Shown piece after piece: positions 43,697-57,452 of a stretch of 64,000 bases of DNA. A program made the position numbers and the translations under genes. The stretch is from Diadema setosum (Eukaryota; Echinodermata; Echinoidea; Diadematoida; Diadematidae), in the NCBI RefSeq assembly GCF_964275005.1, contig NC_092705.1, positions 1,006,071 to 1,070,070 of the forward strand, given 5' to 3'. The stretch's first letter is position 1. Every line of letters begins with the position of its first letter. The notes under the pieces were generated by a model. That model had not been told where the DNA came from, did no database searches, and saw only the letters and a list, made by a program, of their open reading frames with translations.

Positions 43697-44878
43697 TGGC
43701 AAATTCTTTTTTTTTTTCCATTTTTTCATTTTGTTTTTGTTTTTTGTTGTTGTTGAAATAGGTCATCTGGTAGAGTAAGCATTGACAGAAAATAAAAGGT
43801 AATTCAGATGTTACTTAAAATTGAGCCTTTGTGTTTGGTTTGAGATCAAGGTATAGCTTATAAATGTACAAGCTAGCTTATACATTTACAAAATGTACCA
43901 GTGTTTTCCTGCTGGCATGCCAAAATATTTTCTGAGATAGAAAACATCTACAAGCAGGAAAGACATCGATTTGGGTGCATCATACACTGTAAAACATTTC
44001 ACATACAAAAGTTTAGTGGAGTTTCTTGTGTGAGTGTGTGTGTGTGTGTGTGTGTGAAAGAATCCAAACAACAAGGTCGTTGGCAAATTTCTGTCTCATG
44101 CATATGGCTTCAACAAACTTCTCCAAGATCTGATAAGTGAAATACATTGTATATTATAAATGTGTAATGAGAATGATTACGTATGTGAATATGTCAGTAT
44201 TTCACATTATAGTAATAGTCCAGTCATATAAATACATGCATATATGATATGTTTTTATAAAGAAAATTGTACATACAGGTCTTTAGTACATGTGTATATA
44301 AATACCCTCGTAGTATCTTTTATACCACGAATATCAAAACACAGTATCCTGGCAGTAGTGAGTGATATGTATACAAATATTTGTACACATATGTGGTGAT
44401 GGTAATTGCTGGTAGAATGTTCTGTGTTACTGAACAATAATACACATATTTTTTTGAAAGACGTCAAGTTGTGTATATGTATGTAACTTTACATATTTGT
44501 AAAATTGCATGTGTGTGTAACTTTATGTATAGTTATGTAAATAAACTTGTTGTTTGTTTTTTTTTTGGACCAAGTATTACAGCTGTACTTGTATTGTTTG
44601 TATCTGTTTGATGTCTACATTGTACATGTATATGATTCTTTCCTGTTTTACCCTATTATACGTAACAAATGCAGTTACTTTTTCAGTTTGTTTAGAGGAG
44701 AAGTTGCGTGTGTGACAAAGATGGTTTGAAAGAAATGTTTTGTGTGAAAATCACAAAACATAATGTAAAATAATGTGATAATATATGTAATATAAAATGA
44801 TAAATAATATAATGCAAAACATACCTATTCAGGCGACACTGAAATATCGTTTCAAGACTCTGTTAATATCACCATGGC

Positions 44879-45232
44879 TTAAAGGGATGAATAACAGTTT
44901 TGGTTGAGGTAGGGGACTCCAGGTTTCCATCTTTTTTTTTCTGAGATAATGAGAAACCTATGAAATATGAAAGAGCATACAATTTTAAGAAGAACTCGTA
45001 AGTTTATTTGATGAAAATTGGTTTTGAAATAGCTGAGATACCCAAAATGAGGCAATCACTATGTTTTAATTTGTTTTTGGATATCTCGGCCATTTCAAAA
45101 CCAATTTTCATCAAATAAACTTTGAGTTCTTCTTAGAATTGTATGCTCTTTCATATTTAATAAGTGGTTTTGTAATCATCTTGCAAAAAGTTAAAAGCTG
45201 AATTATCATCTCAACCAATACCATCCCTTTAA
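44879..45232. repeat. TTAAAGGG palindromic MITE, full copy
   Basis: The ends TTAAAGGGAT and ATCCCTTTAA, then GTTTTGGTTGAGG and CTCAACCAATACC, form the terminal repeats. Inner arms GTTTATTTGATGAAAATTGG and CCAATTTTCATCAAATAAAC pair. 354 bp. Confidence 0.8.
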
Positions 45233-46055
45233 GTTTCTTGAATCTGCATTTGGCTTTGGTATGGTGCAGTTAATGTTTGCCCAGCTGTTTGGGGGCGTGG
45301 GTTTGGAGCGCGTCAGTTCACCAAAATGGCCAGGGAAGATTTTACCCAACCAGCCGGGGTTGCTTTTATTTTATTGACTCTTCATGTATGTTCCGCATGA
45401 GTGACTTAGCGTCTGTTAGTCTCGCAGACCAGTTGCTTTCTCATTTTTTCGCATGGAATGGACGCAGTGTTCATAGACAAGATTTATAACAACAGATGAA
45501 TGGCATTTGACATTCTCTTAAAAAAAAAAAAATAAAAAAAAAAGATACCATGGCCTGTGATTCTGCGAGTGTATTACGTAATCACTGTCATATGCATAGC
45601 CAATAAAACATATCTGCCAAAGGCGTGGTTTAGGGTTTAGCATCAGCTTAGATTCTTGAGCATATACATATAATGTACTGACATCTATATGTACACCATA
45701 TCCTTTGAAGTGCATGTAGTGAATACAATGCATCTGTGATTCATTTTGTCATGCCGCTGCCGAAAGCATATCTCCGTACGATTTTCACGGACAGTGTGTC
45801 GCTTGTTGGTTTACACCTATCAACAGAGGATGAATATACTGTAACCAAAAGCGTGACGAGAAAATTAATGAATTGTCTAGGTCACAATAGTAAACGTGTA
45901 TCGATGCCAGGCCAGTAATGTCCTGTAAAAGCGAAAGGAAAATTGTTGGTCAGTAGTGGAATAAACCAGTTATAGAAGCCACGATGATGACGACTTGGTG
46001 TCTTAACGAGACGAATGTGCTCGTGCGTTTCTGTTGGTGTTTGTAGTTATTCATC

Positions 46056-46215
46056 GTCTCACACACACGCACACACATACACGTATACGGAGTATAGTTA
46101 TACACTTGTACACTGTATATGTATATACATATACAATATACATACATTAATTACATACTATATGTATGTACACACACACACACACATATACATGTATATG
46201 TATATATATATATAT

Positions 46216-46275
<60 letters not shown>
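46056..46275. repeat. CA/TA-rich microsatellite cluster
   Basis: A series of ACACAC, GTATATAC and long TATATA tracts. No coding content despite short open frames through it. Confidence 0.85.
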
Positions 46276-46276
<1 letters not shown>

Positions 46277-46489
46277 GATTTATTTGTATAGCCATCGTTG
46301 TCGGACAATCGGTTTAATTTGATTTCGGAGGGGATCACAGCCACTTACTCCTGATTTCAACTAATAAGGATTCTAATGCTATTCTATTTTAAGAAGCCAA
46401 TGTTGACAGTATATTTATTCAACAAAGACAACAAACCAACACCTTTAAAAGAAACCAAAACCCAAAGAGAAATGTGGATTGAGTGAATG

Positions 46490-46930
46490 CAGCAACATTA
46501 GAACACATCAGTGAAAGTTTGAGGAAAATTGGACAATCGATGCAAAAGTTACGAATTTTTAAAGTTTTGGTGTTGGAACCGCTGGATGAGGAGACTACTA
46601 GAGGTTTTGGCGCCATGTGTGGACAATAATATAAAGAAACTTTAAAGGGAATTCCACGAAAATTCATTTGTCATGAAAATTACACACTCCATCAACTTGA
46701 TACTGACATAATATGTTAAGGGTAGCAATTATTCACCCCCCCCCCCCTGCTTTCTGAAAGCTGCTGGTCAAATGCTCTTTCATTATGCTAGAAAAGTGAA
46801 TTTTTGTAGAATTCCCTTTATATTTTCTTTGTATTGTTGTCCACACAATATGACGCCATAACCTCTAGTAGTCTCCTCATCCAGCGGTTTGAACATTAAA
46901 GCGTTACATCTCCGTCAGTGTGAGTTCTAT
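46490..46930. repeat. Long inverted repeat, probable MITE
   Basis: About 110 bp arms: ACCGCTGGATGAGGAGACTA at 46578-46597 is mirrored by TAGTCTCCTCATCCAGCGGT at 46868-46887, and the match continues inward through AAAGGGAATTC. The spacer includes a poly(C) run. A cruciform-capable element of roughly 440 bp. Confidence 0.7.
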
Positions 46931-47212
46931 GAGTATATTACATCAAACTGCATGGTTATGACAAGACACAATCAACAATGTGTGCAGTAATCAAATCTTA
47001 AAGAAGTCAAATGCATCCGCTAGGCATAGCTTATTCTTGTAACTTTTACGGCAAGTTTGTCAACATTGTCAATTGTCAACTTCGAGCTGATCTGTTTGTG
47101 GTATGTATTGTATGTACAGGGAGTAACTTATCATCAATTGCAATAATGTTCAGCACAACTAGCCACACTACCGAAGGGCGTAGAACCAGTCAGTCAAGAG
47201 AAGCCATGAGTC

Positions 47213-47602
47213 TTAAAGGGTGTGTACAGTTCTGGTCGAGGTGTAGATTTAGCTTTTAGCATTTTGCCAGATATTCAGAAACCACTCTATGAGATGTCAA
47301 AGAGCATGCAGTTCTACGGGGTATCAAAAGTTTATTCGATGAAAATCGGTTTTGAAATGGCTGTGATATCCAAAAACAAGATGAAACAAAGAGATCCAAT
47401 AAAGTTGGGGCATGTCGCCTTTTATTATTAGCACTTTTTTGGATATCTCAGCCATTTGAAAACCAATTTTCATCAAATAAACGTTGAATCCTTCTTAGAA
47501 TTACATGCTCTTTCATAATTCATAAGAGGCTTTTCATTATCTCACTTAGGAATGTTCAAAACATGAATCCCTACCTCAACCAGTACTGCACAGTCCCTTT
47601 AA
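47213..47602. repeat. TTAAAGGG palindromic MITE, full copy
   Basis: The ends TTAAAGGGTGTGTACAGTTC and GCACAGTCCCTTTAA, with the same internal arms as the other two copies; 390 bp. Confidence 0.8.
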
Positions 47603-48953
47603 TGCTTATAGAACCTTACAAAGTTCGGTACGCGTGTTTAGAAATGATGTTATCCTGTGGCCATCAATAATGTGCAAGCGCACAGTCAAAAAATAATAAA
47701 TAAATAAATAAATAAATGAAAATGATAAATACATACTAGTATATGAATAAGATTGCGGCGACATTAAAAGTGTTAATCGTGATGAAAAAGTCTGTTGCAA
47801 ATCGTATTTCGTCAATATCAACACTGAATTTGCGCTCTTCACTTTCTTTGGACCCATTATACCCCTGTACGTTACCAGGATTTTCAGTTTTGCTGCCCGC
47901 ATCGTGCTTTTACTTTGCCATTGTTTGCGTCGTTCATTTATTGATCAGCATCAGCAGGGGACGCTAATATGCATGACGCGTAATAAGAGCACAATGTAAC
48001 GGTATAAATTCATGGCGCCAATGGCCAATTCGAAACCAATCGAGCAAAATATGAAAAACGAAATAAGTTATAATTATACCTGCCACATCTCGAGGAAAGA
48101 AAGCAGTCTGATTTTCCTAGAAAAGGATTCGCAGGCAGGTAAAATCAAATGTACACTCGTAAGTCAGTCTTTTTACTACTTATACGTTTTCATCAATAAG
48201 CCCTTAAAATCATCGCGCACTATCCCTCTTGATTTTTATATCTGCGTTTGTCGTGTGATCCTTTTTGTATGCAGAACATTGTTTCCCTTTGTGCGCCCAT
48301 TTTGATCGTGTTTTTCACTGTCAGTTTTATCGCCTTTGCATATGGACGAATGTAGCCTATGGGGTACCTCGTATACCCTTCATACGGTTGCGTGTGATCT
48401 TAGCATAATAATGGTAGTCTTTATATACATATTGCCCAGCAATAATACATGTACCATTCAAACCAAATACAATTTTATCACAATTTGAGATCGTATCAAG
48501 TGTCTTGTATGCACTTATAATTACATCTCATTCAATTATACATTGTATTGAAGAAAACAAAATGTAATTTGCCAACATATGATTCAAATACAAGATAACG
48601 CTTAATTTAGGGTTTATGCCAGTACGAATGTGTATCTATGCGTAACGGATAGTACTGTATGTGTTTACGTGTATGTGTATGTATGTGTGTATGTATAAAT
48701 GTTTAGGTATATGAGTAGTATGCATAGCACGTATAAATATAATTATTTGTGTGTATGCATTTATGCATATGTTTGTGCTTGTATGTGTGCCTTTCTACTT
48801 ATACATTTGTACATCATAGACCTATGTATGCATGGATGCTTTCTAATCAGGGGTATAAGGGCCTGCTAATGTTTGTTAACGTGCCGTTGGAAATGTGAAA
48901 TAGGTTCTGTCTGTTAGATGACAAAAAGGGCGAGTGATGTTCGAGTGAGTATT
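47603..48953. other. Intergenic DNA downstream of the receptor gene
   Basis: Includes the likely 3' UTR of the minus-strand receptor gene at its right side (48700-48953, with TGTATGTGTATG-type simple sequence). No other gene was recognised. Confidence 0.45.
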
Positions 48954-51900
48954 TCACTTGATCTGGAGGACCATAATTGTGTCCATGAGCACGACACAGA
49001 TCAGGTAGATGATGAGGAAGAAGCGATCGACGACCCTGGCAACGTTCTGCCACTCCGTCGTCACTTGTTCGTCTCTGTCGCGCTCGGCGTAGCGGCAAGC
49101 CAGGAACCTCAGGTTGGTCTGGATGTCCATGAAGGCGCGGTCTTTCCACGAGAATCTCTGTGGTGGCGGCTGGTGATGGTGTCCTACACCACAAGACCCG
49201 CCAGCCACCCCGCTGGCCACTCCCTGCATGCCGGGGTCAGTCTCACCGAAACAGTCTCCCGTCTGGTTGATGGCCGATTCCTCCTTCAGCATATGGTCGG
49301 TGGAGGAAGGCGACAGCGAGGCGGGGCTGCTGATCTGCGGCATGAGCTCAAAGTGGCCGCCGCTCCCGTGCAAACTCGGTGTTCCACTCGGATGGGTGTA
49401 GGAACTACCCTCACCGCACTTTGGGGAGTCCACGCTCATGCAGAGGATGCTGCTGAGCACCCGAAGGAAGACGTGACGCACCCAGCGGGGTACGGGGGCG
49501 CGCCGGTGGTGGAGACTGAGGACTAACACTGTCATCACCGTTGAGAAGGAGACCAGGAAGATGGTGATGATGTAGTATCGAGCTGTGAATCAAAAGAAAA
49601 TTCACAAACTCTTAAAAGCTTTGGGAACAGGTCATGCTTTATAGAAGGAGGTACTGGTGAAGCTGTCTTGGGCTAAGTGAAATCTCGTCGCTTAAGTTTT
49701 TTCTCTTCCATTTGTTTTCAGCTTATTGTTGCGATTATTATCATTATTAATCATTATTATTGTCATTATCATTGTAATTGTTATTGTCATATTGCTATTA
49801 GTGTCAAATACATATATATCATTATTATTCTCACTGTTATCACTATTTGATATTATCAGCATCATCAGCAACAAGATCATTCGTCAAGATACGCTTCATC
49901 ACGGTCGTAGACGGTTATGTGAAATTGATTTCGTCAGTGGGCGTATAGTCGAGATTTGCACACTTCAACTTATCTTAACCCCCCTCCTCCCCCACCCCCC
50001 CCCCCCCAAAAAAAAAAAAAGCGTGCCGGACTTTAACTTTGCGCAGTGGAAGGGGTTTGTCCCTTCTCCGTTCTACTTACCCAACACGGGGATGGAGTCA
50101 CTGGTTGCCGGCATGTTCTCGGCGATGACGAGCATGAACACCGTCAACGACAGCAGCACTGTGATACCGAGGGAGACCTTCTCACCGGAGTTGCAGGGGA
50201 GAATGAACTCGACCATGGACATCATTGAGATGAGCACGCAAGGGATGACCAGGTTGACGATGTAGAACAGCGGCTTGCGTCGAATGTTGATGGTGAAGGT
50301 TACATCCGGGTACTCTTTGTCTGGACAGCAGGAGTAGACTTTTATGTTGCTATGGGCAACGATAGCTGTGGAGTGAGGAATCAATTCTTGTTAAATACAA
50401 ATTCATGCGGCGCAGGTTCGATATTCTGTGACATTATTAATGTTAAACAGAAGTATCTCCATAGCTGTTCGGTACGTGTATACGGAGTCATCACTCGACC
50501 GACACCCACGAGTCATACAGCCTACGAGTTCGACACTGAGAAGAGGTCCATGAGTCATGAGTTCGACACTAGGCAAATAAAGCCTATGAGTTCGACTCTA
50601 GGTAAAAACAGCCCATGAGTTTGACAGATACAACACGGGACTTAATGTGTCGGTCTCGTAAGCCTTGTTAGCTTAGTGTCGAACTAATTAATGGGCTGTA
50701 CGACTCGTTAGCTGTATAACTCATGGGCTGTATGACTTGTGAGCTGTAAGACTCGTGGGTGTCGGTCTCGTGACGTACAGCCGGTAAAAACAGCCCACGA
50801 GTTGGGCTGTATGACTTGTTAGCTGTATGACTCGTAGGCTGTATGACTCGTGGGTGTCGGCCCTCGTGACGTGCACCCGTGTATACACATCATCGTAACA
50901 CCCTTTAGGCTTTTCAGAAGATACCTTTGTAAATGACGATCCTTATTATTATAATTCTTATCATTTTCATTTTTTGTATTATCATTATCATTAACGTTAT
51001 CATCATTGTTGTGTTCCTATTGAAATCATTATTTTCTATTTTAGCTGAGCTATTCATTGGCTATTTGGACGACGCTCATGATGCATCCATTTCTAATCGT
51101 ACAGACTACAAACATTGCTCTTTAACTCTTTGAATAATGTCATACCAAATAAGGAGGTTAGTATAGGGTACGCAATTATTCAAGGTCGATGAGTTGAGAT
51201 TTAGGTCTTTGGTTCCCTCTTACAAATCATTATCTTACAATAAAATCTAACATAATCCCAAGGTAGCATCCCCGTATTTCAAACCTTTTTTCTCGCTTGG
51301 CATAAATCTAAAAAACGCGGATTCATTCAGTGGACACAATGTAATGCTTACCGAGTGTATCCCACTCGCCGTTATAGTTGTAATTGGCAGCATCAGCCCT
51401 TCCCTCCAAGTAGTCAATGTAGCGTCGGTCGTGTTGCCACGACCCCATCTTCAGCTTACACTCCTGTTTGTCAAACGGATACAGGTACACGTCGATGTTG
51501 CACTCACTAATCATCGTAAGGGGCGCGCTCCAGTCGATCATCCCATCGTACTGCACGATGGTCAGTGTCTCGACCGTCATCAGTTGGTCGTTGCTTTTTT
51601 GTCGGCTTCGACATCGACAACATGGTCGATGAGGATAAGTGATAGGATGTAAAAAGACAAAATTTGACATTTTTATATGATAATTTATATCACTCTTTAA
51701 TTGCCACACCTGCAGAGATATACACACCCAATAAAAGAAATATTAAAGAATCAGATGTGATTGTTTGTTTAGTGTTAAACACACAAGAATTCTGAATTAC
51801 AGTACAGACAGTAATCATGGTAATAGCAATTATCAATTCAATATTTCCTTTGTTTTATTCACCTTTAATTTAATGATACATTCCTGGTACGCAATCTATA

Positions 51901-53883
51901 CAGACACTAAACACTAAACTATATTATATAGTTTTATTTTATATTTCACTATATCTATGTTGTTTCGATTACATACTATCCTGTATGTGTGATAATACAA
52001 ACAATGTTTGAGTTGTATGTTGTCATTTTTACATAGCAATTCTTATGATGCGACATGTGCAGATGAATGAGCAAATAAAGAATAATTGAATTTAAAATGA
52101 ATTATTTTTTGCTCGCTGTGCTTTGGTCGTTCGAGACATTCTATTTTCTTTTTCAGCTATTCTGAACGGGGTAATACCACAAGACCGACACCCGTGAGTC
52201 ATACAGCCCACGAGTCTTATATGGCCCACGAGTTCGACACTAGGCAAATAAAGCCCCTGAGACCGACACAAGGTAAAAACAGCCCACGAGTTCGACAGAT
52301 ACAACACGCACGGGGTTTAATGTGTCGGTCTCTTGGGCCTTGTTTGCTTAGTGTCGAACTCATGAACTGTATAATGACTCGTAGGCTGTAAACTCGTATA
52401 GGCTGTATGACTCATGGGTGTCATTCTCGTGACGTGCACCCTTCTGCTCTACTCTGAAAACAGCAAGCAAGTTACAATCATCAAAATATGATTTATGAAT
52501 ATTCTAGAATTGGAACTGATACGTTTTACGTATAAACTTGGATGCCTCATCCTAAAAAAAAAAAAAAAAAAAAAAGGCTAGCCAAGTCTACACGTCATAA
52601 CATAATACAGTGCACTGTATCAATGTAAACACATGCAAAATGGCTTTTATCGTACATTTTGCTTCGAAAGAAAATGTATCTTTGTCACTTCTTTGATTTT
52701 GTCGAAATAGGGCAGTATAGTGAGGGCATAATGCTGTGGCAAGACAGGCAGACAAAATAGGAAAGTATAGGTAGGTAGAAAGATATACAGATAGATGAAT
52801 ATATTATTGTAGATATAGGTAGATAGAAAGATATATAAGACCGATTAATATATTACTGTAGATATGTAGGTAAATAGAAAGATATATAGACAGATGAATA
52901 TATTACTGTAGATATGTAGACAGATAGAAAGATATATAAGACAGATGAATATATTACTGTAGATATGTAGGTAGATAGAAAGATATATAGACAGACAAAT
53001 ATATTACTGTAGATATGTAGGTGTAGATAGAAAGATATATAGGCAGGCGAATATATTACTGTAGATATGTAGGTGTAGATAAAAAGATATATAGACAGGC
53101 GAATATATTACTGTAGATATGTAGATAGATAGAAAGATATATAAGACAGATGAATATATTACTGTAGATATATGTAGGTAGATAGAAAGATATATAGACA
53201 GATGAATATATTACTGTAGACTATGTAGGTAGATAGAAAGATATTATAGACAGACGAATATATTACTGTAGATATGTAGGTGTAGATAGAAAGATATGTA
53301 GACAGGCGAATATATTACTGTAGTAGGTAGGTAGAATATATATAGACAGATGAATATATTACTGTAGATATGTAGGTAGATAGAAAGATATATAGACAGG
53401 CGAATATATTACTGTAGATATGTAGGTAGATAGAAGATATATAGACAGATGAATATATTACTGTAGATATGTAGATAAATAGAAAGATATATAAGACAGA
53501 TGAATATATTACTGTAGATATGTAGATAGATAAAAAGATATATAAAACAGATGAATATATTACTGTAGATATGTAGATAAATAGAAAGATATATAAGACA
53601 GATGAATATATTACTGTAGATATGTAGATAGATAGAAAGATATATAAGACAGATGAATATATTACTGTAGATATGTAGGTAGATAGAAAGATATATAGAC
53701 AGATTAATATATTACTGTAGATATGTGGGTAGATAGAAAGACAGACGAATATATTACTGTAGATATGTAGGTAGATAGAAGATATATAGACAGATGAATA
53801 TATTACTGTAGATATGTAGGTAGATAGAAAGATAATATAGACAGATGAATATATTAATGTAGATATGTGATATGCACATACAT

Positions 53884-53935
<52 letters not shown>

Positions 53936-56900
53936 TATGTAGATAGATAAATTTTATCCATAGACCAACAGTTCTGAATGAATAAACGGAACATTAACGG
54001 CCAAATAGAGAGAATAGATAATGAAATTATATACCATGAGATTGTGAATCATAATGATGTGTAGAGAGTGGAGGGCAGCAGTAAGAGAAAGAGAGAGATA
54101 TGGATGTAAGGTGAGATAAATGAATTACGTGTTATAGAGCACGGTGTCTGGGAGCCATATCTTGCTGGCAGGTATCCTGAGCACAGTCAGGTTGTTGTAG
54201 TCTAGAGGATCCCACATCAGATACTCGTCTCGCCATCTCTAAAAGAACAAACAAACAGCAACAACAACACAGACAGAGACATTCAATTAGCGGAAGACAC
54301 ATGCATGAACGTGAGGAAGAGAAGGTTTGAATAAAAACAAATATTTAGGCCTACAGCTAAAACATTATAGATATGACTCATTTATTTTCTTCTGTCGTGC
54401 ATACCTAGTTTGCACTGGAATATAACTACCATACACAGTCATAGATTTATTAAAAAAGAACAAAACAAATTACACTAAATCTAAACATATCATATTGCAA
54501 TGTGCCAGAGCTCTATGTTCGAAGTATTCACACTTATGTATTTTCTTTATCTATCTTGAAATATATTATATACTGTACATTTTATTTTGTTAGATTGCTA
54601 CACAGATTTCCCTCAGGAGGTTCTTACAAAACAGCACGTATCAATAAATCAAAACAGATTGATCTTATATAATAATAATACATGATTCTGTAATGAGTTG
54701 AATGACAAGCAATATAATTATGATGATATTACTTAACTGTATAGGTCTGAATAATGGTCTTATGTCTTAAGTCTTAAGTCTTAATGGTCTTAAGCCTTAA
54801 TGGTCTTAATGGTCTATGTCTTAATGGTCTTAAGGCTGCGTTCATGCGAAACTAGAATTGCGTTTCTAAACACGTTTAGTCGCTAAACGTGTTTAGTTGC
54901 GTTGCGTTCATGCGATTTTTCCATTTAAACGCGTTTCAAAACGCCGATCTGAAACGCGGAAAAAAGGGCGTTTTGAATCATGATTCTGCCACAATCACGA
55001 TCGCAAAAACCGCATGAACGCAACCGTGATTTCAATCATGATTCTATGACGTCATTGTGCGCTGTGCACATGCATGTCTCATGGGGTATCCCATGCACAG
55101 CTTCTAGTTCTGTTCGCGTGCTTGTGTACGTCTTATGAATCGTGTTTTGGTACCATACTTGCACTTGTTTGTTTACATCAACGCCATACACCGATTCTAT
55201 GCTAGTATCTAACGTTAACTGTTTAATATAATAATACATGTAATTACTCTCCGATTGAGTTGATAAAAGTAATAGCTGCAGCGCTGTGTCTACCAAGGGA
55301 AACAATTGGAGAGACGAAGAATTAGGATTATTCCTCGATCTGTTTCTCGATCTGTGGGCAGAGCCTGAATGCCACAGCTTATCGGAAAGTATTCACCGAA
55401 ATAAAAATGTAAAGGCCTGCACGGCTGGAATAAGGAGGTCTGGCTCGAGTTGCAGAGACAAGGTCAAACTGCGCAGTGCGCTGCGCAATGGCAAAGGATG
55501 AGCTGAGCCAGAATCAGCATTGCGAAAGCCCGCATGAACGCTCTTCCGCTGAGACCGTGATTTGAAACGCCGTTTTGAATCATGATTCATGTTTGTGATT
55601 CTGGCTACGAAATTCGCATGAACGCGGCCTAAGTCTTATGTCTTATGGTCTACTTATGTCTTTTGGTCTACTTTGTACTGCTTCTGCCTAGAAAAGTCTC
55701 ATTGATGTGATGTCAGAGAGTAATCTGAAGATGTCAAAGATATTATTTTACTAGGTTCATTCTACTTCATTGTCCACCCTTATTTACAGGGGAAAAAATC
55801 AGCTGAAGCCCTATTTGACCAAGGTTAGTGATATCTAGCAATTCAAACACCATGGTAGGCATGAGCTTGCAAAAATAAACTCATTGGATTTTTTTATCGT
55901 CTTAGATACTTGTCTACAACGCACCAATGACCATAGTTATCTAATAATATGTGACAAATTGATGAAATGAGATCCTCAGCTTAAGAACAGTTCAGTGAGA
56001 TCAGAGTGGATTAGACGTCTAGCCATGCCTGATTAAATAGGACAACGGATATATAGAAACAGACTATTTTAGCGTCAGGTGATATGGGAGAGGATTGCAC
56101 CATTATGACGAATGAGCAATCAATCGAATTGCCCGCCTGAAAGAAAATTATTTGGATATCAATGTGCTTCTATAACTCCGCAGCTTGAATTAGTGTTAAA
56201 AACAAATCAAGGTCAATTTTCCGCAAAGGCATATCAATTTGTTTATGGTGTGTTCGCTTAAGAACATCATTCATCCAAACAGGGTGTTGACATTAAACGT
56301 TCAAATTAAATCTAAATTATGATAGGGAACAAGAAGGGCACTGGGACGTGTTTTGGTAGATAGAATCAGAACATGCGAGACATCTATAGTCAAAGGTAAC
56401 AGATCATTATATTCGTTTTCGCTCGTTCAAGACAACTATATAATTATATAGTCAATTTGATTTTGGTGTGGTGAAATCGAATTGTGTTCTGATGACAGAG
56501 AATAAGGTTTTCACTGTGCAGTAATTTTTTAAATCTTTAATGACATCTACCAACAAACAAATACAAACTAACACCATAGTTCTGATCAGAAAGTTTGAAA
56601 ATCGTTGATGACAATGCATATATATATATATATATATATAATGTGAGAAATAGTTCCCTGGGTCCCGAACGTACGCGGTGCCGCATTGTTGGATGCATAT
56701 AGTTGAAAGAAATTGGACTGAGGCGGGACGTTGCTCTCGATCTTAGTCTCCCTTTTATTTGTCAAGCTTTCGGCCCGTCATTGGGCCTTCGTCAGGACCT
56801 ACCAACAGAACGATTATTATATGAATAACCTGATGTGTCATATAATATATAATGCAATTTCACATATTACCAATCTTCTCAATCCTTTCCTTTATATACA

Positions 56901-57384
56901 CAAATCAATCATTCAATTCAATACAAATATCCACTCTAACCTCCAGTCATCATCAGAATAACATCATATGTCCAAAAAATATATAAATAAATTCTTATAT
57001 CATAATGCTGCCATATAATAATCATATTGTCTTATAATGCAAACAAACCCTTCTCATATATATATATATATATATATATATGAGAAGGGTTTGTTTGCAA
57101 AAACCGATAAGTCCATTTTTGAAGATTTTGAAGTACGATCTCTGTCATAAAGTACAAAATAATACATTTTAAATGATATATTGGTCACTACATATAAAGG
57201 TATATTTTTTAAGTTATGGTCAAAAGAAGCAAAAATTTTCTTATTATTCTCTCTATTTTTCTTGACCTTTAATCGCAAATATCTCCATTTGGCAAATATG
57301 GACTTATCGGTTTTTGCAAACAAACTCTTCAAGTGAAATATATACATATGTATGTATGTATATATACATATATATGTATGTATG

Positions 57385-57452
<68 letters not shown>

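Larger units (their letters stand above)
42098..44878. other. PBK 3' UTR and downstream non-coding DNA
   Basis: No further exons were recognised. AATAAA at 44540-44545, followed by a T/G-rich stretch, is one candidate poly(A) signal; which signal PBK uses cannot be decided here. The interval holds an interrupted MITE (42843-43696) and a TG microsatellite near 44034-44056. Confidence 0.45.

Noticed and set aside
48918-49526. 202-residue plus-strand frame
   Set aside because: Exact antisense of the last receptor exon, which has M3, M4 and an in-phase splice acceptor.
49726-50265. Plus-strand frame of 179 residues and other long frames opposite receptor exons
   Set aside because: They are antisense shadows of GC-richer receptor exons and simple sequence.
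52790-53875. CRISPR-like array
   Set aside because: The 50 bp units are contiguous without unique spacers; this is a eukaryotic minisatellite.
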